From positions 124,001-188,000 of the forward strand of contig NZ_JAMXSB010000013.1 of the NCBI RefSeq assembly GCF_024124665.1: a stretch of 64,000 bases of DNA, given 5' to 3'. Below, piece by piece: positions 18,082-26,327 of the stretch (positions within the stretch are counted from its first letter, which is position 1; each line of letters begins with the position of its first letter). A program made the translations under genes and the position numbers. The DNA comes from Pleionea sp. CnH1-48 (GTDB taxonomy: Bacteria; Pseudomonadota; Gammaproteobacteria; Enterobacterales; Kangiellaceae). Below the pieces are notes generated by a model that had not been told where the DNA came from, made no database searches, and saw nothing but the letters and a program-made list of their open reading frames with translations.

Positions 18082-18113
18082 AAAAAAAGGCCACTCACAA
18101 AATGAGTGGCCTT
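18082..18113 (-). terminator. Terminator of the metalloprotease transcript
   Basis: The perfect 11-bp stem AAGGCCACTCA (18087-18097)/TGAGTGGCCTT (18103-18113) with a five-base loop is followed, on the minus strand, by a run of seven or more T. It lies 19 bases after the protease stop. Confidence 0.93.
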
Positions 18114-18131
18114 GCGGGTTTCGATGATAAC

Positions 18132-19229
18132 TTAGTTAACTCGAATAGGGATATATGTTGCGTTGTTGCTACCCGTCGATTCACTAATGGCATTATCGTA
18201 ATCAATCACCGCACCAATCCAGTAGTTCTGACCAGAGTTTAAACTGGAAGGAATGGTTAACGTACGTTTGAATGTATAAGGTACGTTGCGAGTTAAATTA
18301 AGCGACCCAGTTCCGATGTTTTGGTCAGCAGTCGAAATAATGTTATTAGTAGAAATATAGTAACGGATCTTAGGGCTCTGGAAGCTCTTACCGTTGTTTT
18401 CAGCGGTTAATTCCAATTGAACCGTTTGACCTTTATTAACTCGATGTACTCGTTCACCGCCAGAGAAGAAGCTACTTAAGTTACCACCAGAACTATTATA
18501 AAGGCGAGTAGGCGTGTGCGTGCTGTATTCACCACTGGTGCCCAGATATTTATGGTGTGTTAGAGCCACATCTTCCATGTTGCCACTCGTTGTACCATAA
18601 AGGATAACCGCACCGTTCGCTGCATCTTCACCAAGATAAGCGCGAGCGGTTGAACCATTCGCATGGATATGATCCCAGTCTTGTCCCATGATGTTGTAGT
18701 AACGATTTTCATGGAGTAGTCCCATTGCATGACCAAACTCATGAACAGCAGTGGTTCTGAATGGACGGCTGCCGCCACCGTAAGGCCACAATGATGTTTT
18801 ATTGTTAGTGCTGGTGTAGCTCACGTTGTTGTTAAACACAACATCTACTTCATCGATACCATAGTGCCATCCGAATAACCAGTAACAATGGGTCCACGAA
18901 AATGCAACTGCAGGAGCACCATCTAACGAACCAGAGTCATTAGTAAACCAGGTTTCGTTCTGTCCATTATTTTTGCCAATGGAAGTATCACCAGTTACCA
19001 GACTAAAGTTAAATTTACTAGGGTTATCATTAACTCGACTGATGACTGTTTGTAATGCGCTAGTGTAAGATGAACCGCTAGCAAAACTCACATTACTTGC
19101 TCGCACAGTAGCAGAGTTACCACTCCACTTAATTTTTTTGCCATCACAGGTGCGCCATGCTGCGGCTTCTGCTACCTGACTCACGACACCAGAAAGTAAT
19201 AATGCTGATAATAAAATAACGCGTTTCAT
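18132..19229 (-). CDS. Secreted metzincin-type zinc protease with C-terminal CARDB-like domain
   Basis: This 365-residue protein has a signal peptide cleaved near VAEAA (residue 22-24). The catalytic domain carries the metzincin zinc motif HEFGHAMGLLH (His163, Glu164, His167, Gly170, His173) and a following methionine (NIMGQDW, Met181) as Met-turn candidate. From about residue 258 the sequence reads as an extracellular Ig-like CARDB domain (VNKGQTVQLELTAENNG, YWIGAVIDYDNAISE). It is probably exported and acts on extracellular or periplasmic proteins. It lies 35 bases downstream of a gene for another secreted protein and is followed by a strong terminator, so the two form an operon. Confidence 0.9.
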   Translation of the reverse strand: MKRVILLSALLLSGVVSQVAEAAAWRTCDGKKIKWSGNSATVRASNVSFASGSSYTSALQTVISRVNDNPSKFNFSLVTGDTSIGKNNGQNETWFTNDSGSLDGAPAVAFSWTHCYWLFGWHYGIDEVDVVFNNNVSYTSTNNKTSLWPYGGGSRPFRTTAVHEFGHAMGLLHENRYYNIMGQDWDHIHANGSTARAYLGEDAANGAVILYGTTSGNMEDVALTHHKYLGTSGEYSTHTPTRLYNSSGGNLSSFFSGGERVHRVNKGQTVQLELTAENNGKSFQSPKIRYYISTNNIISTADQNIGTGSLNLTRNVPYTFKRTLTIPSSLNSGQNYWIGAVIDYDNAISESTGSNNATYIPIRVN

Positions 19230-19264
19230 TGTTTCGTCCTCTTAAAAAATAATTGTCCATTAAC

Positions 19265-20113
19265 TTATTGAATAACTGGGTCGCCGCCGTTTTCTTTTAC
19301 CATTTGCTCTTCTCTGCGATCGAAATCACTTCCAGATGATTTCAATGCAGTTGGCATAGATTTACCAATCGGAGCAGCATCTTTTGGGGCTACAGCGCGA
19401 AACACAGGAGCAGAGAAACTTGCTTTAATATCGGCACTTTTGAACATAGTTGCTTTCATCATACCTTTGGCTTTCATAGCTCTCGCCTGTTGCTTTAAGT
19501 CGGCAACAAAGCCAGCGGTATCCATAATGCTTCCTTTTTCAGATAAAGCCGAACGCGCTTCACCAGACTCAGTAGATACAGCACGACCTAATCCAGTGCT
19601 GCGCTTTTCTAAACCTAGTTGGTCCGCCATTAACTCTCGGCTTAAGCTGTATTCATTTTTTTCACCTAGCAACAAAGGCTGTCCATGGTCGTTAGTGATA
19701 ATGCCATTAGCATCACGATAACGTCCCTGGCTACATTTAACTAAAGGGCAAATATTGCTGTTGTTTTTGCGAACAAACAAAATATCGCTGTCACCTTCCT
19801 CAAAGTCAGGCATATCAGAAACGTGTAGATAACGAATCACAGCACCACGCTTTTGTTGTCCACCCATAAAGCGTAAAGTCACTTGTTTTTCAGTAGCTTC
19901 ACCAGCAATCATGTCCTCAACACTGTAAGTAACAAAAGTGTGAGGAATGCCATCTGTAGAATCCTTGTAATCGACATTAATAACCTTACCTTGAAAAACA
20001 AGATCCGATTTTGTTAACAGCTCTTGTGTATTCACTTTTCCTTGTGATGCCATTACGCTTGTTCCAGTAATACTCATAATGACAGCAGCAGCTAACGCAG
20101 TAGTCTTTTTCAT
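19265..20113 (-). CDS. Secreted protein of unknown function, partner of the metalloprotease
   Basis: The precursor is about 282 residues. The frame extends ten codons upstream, but the ATG at 20113 gives a clean MKKTTALAAAV signal peptide and has AAGGATATGGAAAG directly upstream. The mature protein starts after VMAS and contains SDLVFQGKVINVDYKDS and a beta-rich first half up to about residue 150, with two cysteines (CPLVKC) that could be disulfide bonded. The C-terminal third is low in hydrophobics. No known domain is recognised. It precedes the metzincin gene by 35 bases in one transcript. A propeptide, chaperone or substrate role for the protease is possible; this is inference from location. 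Confidence 0.75.
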   Translation of the reverse strand: MKKTTALAAAVIMSITGTSVMASQGKVNTQELLTKSDLVFQGKVINVDYKDSTDGIPHTFVTYSVEDMIAGEATEKQVTLRFMGGQQKRGAVIRYLHVSDMPDFEEGDSDILFVRKNNSNICPLVKCSQGRYRDANGIITNDHGQPLLLGEKNEYSLSRELMADQLGLEKRSTGLGRAVSTESGEARSALSEKGSIMDTAGFVADLKQQARAMKAKGMMKATMFKSADIKASFSAPVFRAVAPKDAAPIGKSMPTALKSSGSDFDRREEQMVKENGGDPVIQ

Positions 20114-20325
20114 CTTTCCATATCCTTGTTTGGTGTTAGACATCCCTGATGTGATTGAATCAATATCCTTTCGCTCAATCAGGTGGGCTCATTAAACGCT
20201 ATTTGGTATCTCAAAAAAAGAGCAAAAAGGTGATTCTTTTTGTAAGAAATTGGCTATCTCAAGACTAAGATAATAGAGAGAAAAGGTGTCATCCCTTAAT
20301 AAAATAATTAACTGAGGAGCGCTGA

Positions 20326-20535
20326 ATGCAGCATAGAAACTGGTCTTGCATGAAATGCAACAATAGAAATTTTGATGTTGGAGAAATTAGGGTATCAGGA
20401 GGTTTCTGGTCTCGAATTTTTGATGTTCAAAACAAAAAATACACAGCAGTCTCTTGTTCTAACTGTTGTTATACCGAGTTTTACAAAGGCTCATCATCTA
20501 CATTAGGCAATGTTTTAGACTTTTTTACCGGTTAA
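20326..20535 (+). CDS. Zinc-ribbon protein, COG3478-like
   Basis: This 69-residue protein has two CxxC pairs, Cys8/Cys11 and Cys44/Cys47, arranged as a zinc ribbon, and the phrases WSCMKCNN, GEIRVSGGFWSRIFDVQNKKY and VSCSNCCYTEFYKG. These match the family of predicted nucleic-acid-binding zinc-ribbon proteins. A GAGG ribosome binding site lies upstream (GAGGAGCGCTGA before ATG). It is isolated between divergent and convergent genes. Function is unknown. Confidence 0.8.
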   Translation: MQHRNWSCMKCNNRNFDVGEIRVSGGFWSRIFDVQNKKYTAVSCSNCCYTEFYKGSSSTLGNVLDFFTG

Positions 20536-20552
20536 AAAAAGTATTAAAGCTC

Positions 20553-21125
20553 TCAAGCTGTTTCAAGATAACGCCGACTTAAAACATCCCACTTAGTACC
20601 AATGGTTGGCACAAAGGATTTTAAATCCAGTTGATAAACAACACTGCGAATACCTTGAGGGCGCTTTTCATTATCAACAAAACACTTATACTCTTTAAAA
20701 CCTATAGAAAGCATGGCTTTACGAAAAGGAATATTCCCCTCCCACGAATCCGTACAATAAGATTCAGCGCCAAACATACGAATGGCTCGCATCATTGATG
20801 TATAGCCCAATCCAATGGCAATCCTTTCGTATTCCATAGCAGGATCAACGGCTAGGGTAGAAGCCATCACCGACTTTTGCCCTTGCTCATCGATACCTAA
20901 ATAATCCGTATCAATACATCCAACGATTTGCTCATTCAACACCGCAATAACCCAAAACGAGTTATTTGTATTAATGCGTTTATCCACATGAGCAAAAATG
21001 GATTCTTGTCGTTGGGACAAAGGCAAATTAAATAAAGCGTCGATTTCTGGTCGCTGTAAAAACTGCACCAGACTGTCACGCTCCTGGTAAGTCACCAACT
21101 TATATTCAACGGCCCCGATATTCAT
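20553..21125 (-). CDS. GNAT-like N-acyltransferase family protein
   Basis: The protein is about 190 residues. The ATG at 21125 is preferred over 21143 because GAGGAA lies eight to ten bases upstream of it. The core is GNAT-like: strand-rich FWVIAVLNEQIVGCID, then STLAVDPAMEYERIAIGLGYTSMMRAIRMFGAE, and a late IGFKEYKCF segment corresponding to the typical 'GFK' of the final strand. The usual Q/RxxGxG/A acetyl-CoA loop is not clearly present (ERIAIGLG is the best candidate), so the assignment is fold-level only. The stop lies 18 bases from the convergent zinc-ribbon gene. Confidence 0.65.
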   Translation of the reverse strand: MNIGAVEYKLVTYQERDSLVQFLQRPEIDALFNLPLSQRQESIFAHVDKRINTNNSFWVIAVLNEQIVGCIDTDYLGIDEQGQKSVMASTLAVDPAMEYERIAIGLGYTSMMRAIRMFGAESYCTDSWEGNIPFRKAMLSIGFKEYKCFVDNEKRPQGIRSVVYQLDLKSFVPTIGTKWDVLSRRYLETA

Positions 21126-21462
21126 GGTTGATAAATTCCTCAATGGTAGATTATCAAACAGTCTTCATTTTTAATTAGCCAAGAATAAATCTTTCAGCTT
21201 TGCAGCCCCATAGGTGGCTCACTCTTCGATCAGAAATTTCACTATAATCGTCGAAAAGCCGATTGGATAGTCCAAAAATGCGATAACTATCAAAAATCCC
21301 TTTTTCTATTTGTTCCTGAAATGCGTCATCTTATTTGCCGTGGGGTTAATACCTGTTTATGCATCCAGATAATCTAGTCGAAAAATAAAGCTTGATCTGA
21401 AACCGCTTTAATTCTATCATTTCTGTACAGACAGAAATTACCGAAAAGAGAAAAATCAGGCA
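21126..21462. other. Intergenic region with GbsR-type promoter and operator
   Basis: Between the divergent GNAT and GbsR-type genes no coding frame is credible. The right part holds the promoter and operator described separately. A small hairpin GATAGT/ACTATC with a 14-base loop lies around 21266-21291. Confidence 0.5.
21392..21438 (+). promoter_or_regulatory. Promoter and operator of the GbsR-type gene
   Basis: A -35 TTGATC (21392-21397) and a -10 TATCAT (21415-21420) are spaced by 17 bases. The last two bases of the -10 box begin an inverted repeat ATTTCTGT (21419-21426)/ACAGAAAT (21431-21438) with a four-base spacer. The same half-site recurs before the next gene (22041-22068). A repressor bound here would cover the -10 and start site, which indicates autorepression. 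Confidence 0.75.
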
Positions 21463-21984
21463 ATGAAACTGACACCAACATCCGAGAAGTTCATCTTGCA
21501 CTGGGGTGAAATGGGTACCCGCTGGGGAGTCAACCGTACGGTGTCGCAGATACATGCCTTGCTTTATCTTTCTCCCAAGCCATTGTGCGCAGAAGAAATC
21601 GCCAACTGTCTCAATATCGCTCGCTCTAACGTGAGCACGAGTATCAGGGAGCTGCAGAGCTTTAACATTATTAAGGTAGTACATGTCTTGGGCGACCGTC
21701 GTGATCACTTCGAAACCGAACATGACATTTGGGAAATGTTTATCAATATCATTGAAACACGTAAAAGACGTGAAATAGAGCCCACGTTAGCAACCCTTAG
21801 ACAGTGCATGCTAGAGGCAGAAGAAGATAAAGAACTGGACCCTGTTTCTAAAGAACGAATCAAAACCATGCATGACTTTATTTTTAATATGAGTAGCTGG
21901 TATGAGCGCATGATTAAGCTAAAAAAAGGGGTTTTACAGAGCCTTATGAATATGGGCGAGAAAATCGCTAAGTTCGCCAAGTAA
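21463..21984 (+). CDS. GbsR/MarR-family transcriptional regulator
   Basis: This 173-residue protein has a winged helix-turn-helix (about residues 25-90; VSQIHALLYLSPKPLCAEEIA then LNIARSNVSTSIRELQ), typical of GbsR-like MarR regulators. The wing carries GDRRDHFE. A helical C-terminal half (about 95-173) probably dimerises. It is followed by a terminator and then by a gene for a small membrane protein with a copy of the same operator, so the regulator most likely represses both itself and that gene. The effector is not evident; some GbsR relatives sense choline, but no betaine genes are adjacent. Confidence 0.88.
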   Translation: MKLTPTSEKFILHWGEMGTRWGVNRTVSQIHALLYLSPKPLCAEEIANCLNIARSNVSTSIRELQSFNIIKVVHVLGDRRDHFETEHDIWEMFINIIETRKRREIEPTLATLRQCMLEAEEDKELDPVSKERIKTMHDFIFNMSSWYERMIKLKKGVLQSLMNMGEKIAKFAK

Positions 21985-22001
21985 CTCAAGCCATTTAAAT
22001 C

Positions 22002-22034
22002 AGCTATTTGAAGCACCAACAAATAGCTTTTTTT
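22002..22034 (+). terminator. Terminator of the GbsR-type gene
   Basis: The nine-base stem AGCTATTTG/CAAATAGCT with a nine-base loop is followed by a run of T (22029-22034). It lies 17 bases after the stop codon and just before the second operator. Confidence 0.88.
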
Positions 22035-22040
22035 AAGACT

Positions 22041-22068
22041 GGTAATTTCTGTAATTACAGAAATTACC
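22041..22068. promoter_or_regulatory. Perfect 28-bp palindromic operator
   Basis: GGTAATTTCTGTAA (22041-22054) is followed directly by its exact reverse complement (22055-22068). The half-site includes the ACAGAAATTACC sequence also found in the operator before the GbsR-type gene. It lies 40 bases upstream of the membrane-protein start, so this is the likely second binding site of that regulator. Confidence 0.85.
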
Positions 22069-22108
22069 AAACAATCAAAACAGTTAGAAATTAGTGTAAG
22101 GAATTACC

Positions 22109-22477
22109 ATGATTATTGAAGCCACCTACCTCACCTACTTACTTGTCAGCATCAGCATGACGGTCTGGGTTGCCAAAACCTTGAGTCAAAACGGTGCCGT
22201 TTTTTTGATAGACAGCTTCAGCGGAAACGAAGCACTAGCAAAATCAGTGAATCACTTGCTGGTGGTGGGCTTCTATCTGGTCAATATGGGCTATGTCACT
22301 TTAATTCTGAAGTACGGCGATAAGCCAACCAACCTACAGCAGGCAATCGAATTCTTCAGTACCAAAATAGGATTGGTTTTATTGGTACTCGGTGTCATGC
22401 ACTTTTTTAACGTCATTATGTTGAACCGTTACCGAGAAAAAGCCGCTTTAAGAAAGCAATTAGAAAGCGCTTGTTAG
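22109..22477 (+). CDS. Small three-helix membrane protein, probable GbsR target
   Basis: This 122-residue protein has three predicted membrane helices (about residues 5-25, 50-70 and 87-107) and no export signal other than the first helix. It starts with an ATG after AAGG (TAAGGAATTACC). No family motif is recognised. Its upstream palindrome links it to the neighbouring regulator, so it may protect or remodel the membrane under the condition sensed by that regulator. Its last bases are followed at once by an ERIC element (22479), which probably forms the 3' end of the mRNA. Confidence 0.78.
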   Translation: MIIEATYLTYLLVSISMTVWVAKTLSQNGAVFLIDSFSGNEALAKSVNHLLVVGFYLVNMGYVTLILKYGDKPTNLQQAIEFFSTKIGLVLLVLGVMHFFNVIMLNRYREKAALRKQLESAC

Positions 22478-22478
22478 A

Positions 22479-22614
22479 TACCCAAAGTATTTCAAGGGGC
22501 AGGTAGGCGGCCAGCAAGCGAATCCCCTGAGCTTAGATACACTAAGTGATTGGGGTGAGTGCGCGCAGCGCTGCAACTTGAACATCAGTGCTGCAACTTG
22601 AAAGGCGACGGGTA
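22479..22614 (+). repeat. ERIC (IRU) element, 136-bp copy 1
   Basis: The element runs from TACCC to GGGTA, with longer imperfect terminal inverted repeats (TACCC-N6-TTTCAA at the left; the right end reads TTGAAA-N6-GGGTA). The core contains AATCCCC, GAGCTTA, TAAGTGA and TGGGGTGAG in the order known from ERIC/IRU elements. It is present three times in the window at exactly 136 bp (also 27255-27390 and 31463-31598). This copy ends just upstream of the methyltransferase ribosome binding site. Confidence 0.92.
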
Positions 22615-22651
22615 TAGATACCCTGTATTGAGATCATTAGGAGGACACATT

Positions 22652-23560
22652 ATGGCAACGCCCCCACTCACAACAAAAGCACCAAGGTTAACGAGCCAAA
22701 AAGCTTTGCAAAGTATCGTTCATTACTATTCAGAAGCCAGTAATGAATACGAAGGCTGGAGTTCAGACTTCAACATGCACTTTGGTTACTACGAGTGGGG
22801 AATGAATCCTTTTGATCGCGAAACCATGTTGGAAAAAATGAATCAACGAGTTTTCGAAGTATTAGGAAGCCATATCCCTAATAAAACATTCAAACACATT
22901 CTGGATATGGGGTGTGGTTATGGCGCAACGACTCGCTCATTTGCCAATCAGAGAGAGGTTGAGTCAGTAACAGGGATTACCATCGCCCCCAACCAGGTAT
23001 TTGAAGCTCAACAGCTTGCCAAGGAGAAACACTATGACTGCACACTAACTTATATCATTGATGATTATCATCATACTCAATTTGATGACGCAACATTTGA
23101 TGGCATTGTTGCCATTGAAAGCGGCTGTCATTCACCAGAACAAGATAAAGCAACGCTACTAAAAGAAGCTTACCGCTTACTCAAGCCCAATGGCAGTTTT
23201 GTTATGGCCGACGGATTTTTAAAGAAGGATGAAAGATTAAATCCCGTAATGGACTATTGTTATCGAAAAGTATGTCAGCATTGGGCTTTGGGTGAGTTTG
23301 GTTCAATCAACCAAGTTAAAGAGACAATGGAAGCTCTTGGATATAAGGATATAAAAGTTGAAGATGCTTCTATGAGAGTAGCACCGTCAGTAGCATCTAT
23401 TCCATTAGTAGCCACGGTTTATTTGCTCAAGCGGCTAATCAAAGGGAATAATACTTCACAAAAATGGAGTCATTTATTAGCCCCAGTTTTTCTTCTACCA
23501 CTGGCATTTTGTTTACATCGATTTGGATACTATATTATCAGCGGAAGAAAGCCAGAATAG
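22652..23560 (+). CDS. SAM-dependent methyltransferase with C-terminal hydrophobic helix
   Basis: This 302-residue class I methyltransferase has motif I LDMGCGYGATT (about residues 84-94), a glycine-rich SAM site, VAIESGCHSPEQDKATLL (motif around the acidic post-strand) and LLKPNGSFVMADGFL. These belong to the ubiquinone/tocopherol/sterol-type family acting on small lipophilic molecules. A hydrophobic segment near the C-terminus (about 268-292) may attach it to the membrane. The ATG at 22652 is set by AGGAGG seven bases upstream; the frame also runs through the ERIC element but that part is not a gene. Substrate unknown. Confidence 0.87.
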   Translation: MATPPLTTKAPRLTSQKALQSIVHYYSEASNEYEGWSSDFNMHFGYYEWGMNPFDRETMLEKMNQRVFEVLGSHIPNKTFKHILDMGCGYGATTRSFANQREVESVTGITIAPNQVFEAQQLAKEKHYDCTLTYIIDDYHHTQFDDATFDGIVAIESGCHSPEQDKATLLKEAYRLLKPNGSFVMADGFLKKDERLNPVMDYCYRKVCQHWALGEFGSINQVKETMEALGYKDIKVEDASMRVAPSVASIPLVATVYLLKRLIKGNNTSQKWSHLLAPVFLLPLAFCLHRFGYYIISGRKPE

Positions 23561-23697
23561 ATAAAGGACTTTAGATTATTTTATAAAGGAATAAATTGAA
23601 AAAAGGAACAAATTAAGCCAAGGATGGCGAGAAAATACTTTCACTAAGAATACACCATGAAATATCGGCCAAAGTTCTTAACTGTTGAAGAGAGCTC

Positions 23698-26142
23698 TTA
23701 AACCGATAAAGTGCCAGGCAAAATAAAAGGATGAACACTCAGTCTTAAGGCTTCATAATTTTCTTCGGTGATCATACCATCATTAAGGCATTTCCATTGT
23801 TTTGACTCGAACAGCATTTGTTTAAAAGCTTCTTGAGTATTTTCTGGTTGAAAATCACAAACGGCCTTCATCTTCTTATCAAGAATACCTTCTGCTTTAC
23901 CGCAATTCATCTGATTACAATATTCTAACCAGAAAATCATACTCATTGCGGGAAGATAAAGCGACGTCTCTTTCTCCTGATAATTATGAAGACTTAGTTC
24001 ACCACCGTCGTCGAGGTAAGCTCGATACAAACGATATGAGTTAAATAGTCGTTTTATCTGTCTGGGGTTAGAGAACTCATACACCTTAACCAATCGATGA
24101 AAATGAGAAAGCTCACTCGAGGAATGGCGTAATACAGAAGGAGCTTTACTTTGACTCTTTGATTCAGTCGTTGGCTTGTGATCAGCAGCAGCTTCTTGGC
24201 GAGTTACTTGCTCTTCTGTTGGTGAGCTTTGTTTGTCTTTATCAACATTAGATGCCTCCGACTCTTTTCTCTCTTCTTGAATGATTGCCTGATTTTGCTT
24301 TGGCTCATCAAGCTCACTAGAGATAGCCGCATCATTGTTATCCTTCACTGATGAATTAGACTCATCCAACAGATTCCCTTGAAACAACGTATTATGAATG
24401 TAGTTACTCAACTCAGTCTCTGGTGCAGGTGTCAGAACCACTGGCAATTGAATAATTTTTCCTAAATACTGTCGAGCAATATCTTGAGCACCTGAATCCT
24501 GACGATGCTCAGCCAGATCCGCATAATGACAAGCCAATGCCGATAAAGCAATACGATGATCAACAGCAATCACCACAGTCACATTTTTTTGCGTCATGAC
24601 CAGCCGAACCGCTTCTAGTACTTTTACTATCCCTTCTTTGCTACAGCGATCCAGGTCATCAATAATAAACAATAAGCGACGCTTCTTTGTGGCTTCAAAT
24701 GTCTTATGTGCGCGATTAATACCGGCAAAGCTGGCTTTGATATTACTAACACCATTAAGGCAGATATCACATAAAATATCGACCTGACGTTTCATAATCG
24801 GAATTGTGCCTAGATGTTTGCCGAAGAAAGAGAGCGTAAGGTAAGTATTTAGTTTGTCAGCTAACGGGTGTGCCGTTAAATTTCTGTTAGCTTGAAAGAA
24901 AGCCACTAATGAAGCAAAGATACCCGCCATGGTCACGCCAGTCTTTGAGTAGATAAGACCTAATACGATACCTACAACAGTCACTACCGCTAATCCACAA
25001 TAAAAAAGGTAGGATGAAAAATTATAGCGGCGAGCAAACAGATAATAGAGATAGTCTTTTTGCCAAAAGCTGTAACCTTTTGTTAGACCTTGAACACACT
25101 CTTGCGCAATACCTGCTTGAATATTTTCACAATGCTCATACGTCCAGGCATTAAACTCAGCGACCTTCCATTCATTTTGTGCATTACTCTTTAGCTTTTC
25201 TTTTAACAACCTTAAGACGGTCGACTTGCCAGCTCCCCAGTCACCGAGTAATCCGATGGTCAGTTCACCTTTATGCTCTGGCGTATCAAGAAAGTCAGCA
25301 ATCGCACTGACTAAACGAGAGCGCCCTAATCGATCTTTTACATTAGTAGACTCGGGTATAATACTGCCCAACCTTCCGGTATTAATTGTTCCTTCTTTTT
25401 CTCTTGCAGCACTTTCCAAAACAGCAGGCCAAAACTCTGAATACACAGACTCGATATGCTCTCCTCTTAATAGAGACTCATAGCGCGAGGCGAAGTCAAT
25501 AGGAAGATCATTATAAACACTCCTTAATGCACTATTTAAAACAGGCTGCAATAGCTCAGGCACATCCCCGTGCCACAAAGGATGAACCATAAGATCTTCT
25601 TTATTTTGATAAAGGCGAATATCGTTTTTTATTGCTGTTACAAACAACTGCCAAATATTAAAGCCATTATCTAGTCGACTAAAAGCAAAGGAGAGTGATT
25701 TTAATGCTTTAACAATAAGCTTAGGCTTCAATCCTAAGCTATCGTCAATCAGAGCACACATAGTAAATACTTCTACTAAAGACTCATAGAAAGGACTTGA
25801 TTCTGATTCAACGTCAAAGTAATAAGATGCAGTATCTTTATCTTCCAGTGGAAAGTAAAAATCTGAGATCGATAAATGAACATCGTATCCTATTCGCGTT
25901 CCATGCCAGTGAATCAAACTTAACGCTTCAGCTTTAATTAAAATTCGGTAGCGGTCATCTTCTTCTTTAGATTGATAAGGGCATAAAGCGAAAAACGGTA
26001 GTATGCGAAATAAAGTTCTATTAATAAGGCTATCTTGAGCACTCGACAATTCTTCCTGAAAAAGCCAGCTCCAATCCCCTGCCAGCGAACTCGAGTGTAC
26101 CTGAGACAGCATCTCGTCATCCAGCATATTCTTTTGCATCAT
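23698..26142 (-). CDS. KAP-family P-loop NTPase with membrane insertion
   Basis: This 814-residue protein has a Walker A motif GDWGAGKST (residues 300-308) and Walker B LLFIIDDLDRC (about 490-500) with the DDLDR form typical of KAP NTPases. Two hydrophobic helices (about 378-418) lie between them, the membrane insertion seen in part of this family. Residues about 575-680 are low-complexity and rich in Glu, Lys, Ser and Gln, an inserted flexible linker. An N-terminal region of about 290 residues has no recognised domain. Some KAP NTPases belong to defence or membrane-patch systems, but no partner gene is adjacent, so the role is unknown. GGGAG lies upstream of the double ATG. Confidence 0.87.
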   Translation of the reverse strand: MMQKNMLDDEMLSQVHSSSLAGDWSWLFQEELSSAQDSLINRTLFRILPFFALCPYQSKEEDDRYRILIKAEALSLIHWHGTRIGYDVHLSISDFYFPLEDKDTASYYFDVESESSPFYESLVEVFTMCALIDDSLGLKPKLIVKALKSLSFAFSRLDNGFNIWQLFVTAIKNDIRLYQNKEDLMVHPLWHGDVPELLQPVLNSALRSVYNDLPIDFASRYESLLRGEHIESVYSEFWPAVLESAAREKEGTINTGRLGSIIPESTNVKDRLGRSRLVSAIADFLDTPEHKGELTIGLLGDWGAGKSTVLRLLKEKLKSNAQNEWKVAEFNAWTYEHCENIQAGIAQECVQGLTKGYSFWQKDYLYYLFARRYNFSSYLFYCGLAVVTVVGIVLGLIYSKTGVTMAGIFASLVAFFQANRNLTAHPLADKLNTYLTLSFFGKHLGTIPIMKRQVDILCDICLNGVSNIKASFAGINRAHKTFEATKKRRLLFIIDDLDRCSKEGIVKVLEAVRLVMTQKNVTVVIAVDHRIALSALACHYADLAEHRQDSGAQDIARQYLGKIIQLPVVLTPAPETELSNYIHNTLFQGNLLDESNSSVKDNNDAAISSELDEPKQNQAIIQEERKESEASNVDKDKQSSPTEEQVTRQEAAADHKPTTESKSQSKAPSVLRHSSSELSHFHRLVKVYEFSNPRQIKRLFNSYRLYRAYLDDGGELSLHNYQEKETSLYLPAMSMIFWLEYCNQMNCGKAEGILDKKMKAVCDFQPENTQEAFKQMLFESKQWKCLNDGMITEENYEALRLSVHPFILPGTLSV

Positions 26143-26241
26143 GGCTCACTCCCTTATCCCATCTCTATTTCATATTAGAACCAAGGAAGATCCAAAAGCA
26201 AGCAGCAGAAAAAAGAACGCCCAATAATCTCATTTAAAAAT

Positions 26242-26269
26242 AAAAAAGCCCCTTCGATTAAGAAGAGGC
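26242..26269 (-). terminator. Terminator of the peroxiredoxin-glutaredoxin gene
   Basis: Read on the minus strand, GCCTCTTC pairs with GAAGGGGC (one T-G pair) around a six-base loop, then runs into six T. It lies 59 bases after the stop. Confidence 0.85.
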
Positions 26270-26327
26270 GAAGCGTGACTGGAGATAGAGCGTCACATTG
26301 GGGGATGTAGAGAGCGAAAAATAATAA

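Noticed and set aside
21705-22070. 121-residue minus-strand frame opposite the GbsR-type gene
   Set aside because: It begins within the palindromic operator and overlaps the regulator and its terminator; no ribosome binding site.
22559-22651. 31-residue N-terminal extension of the methyltransferase
   Set aside because: This part of the frame lies in the ERIC element; AGGAGG correctly placed before 22652 sets the start.
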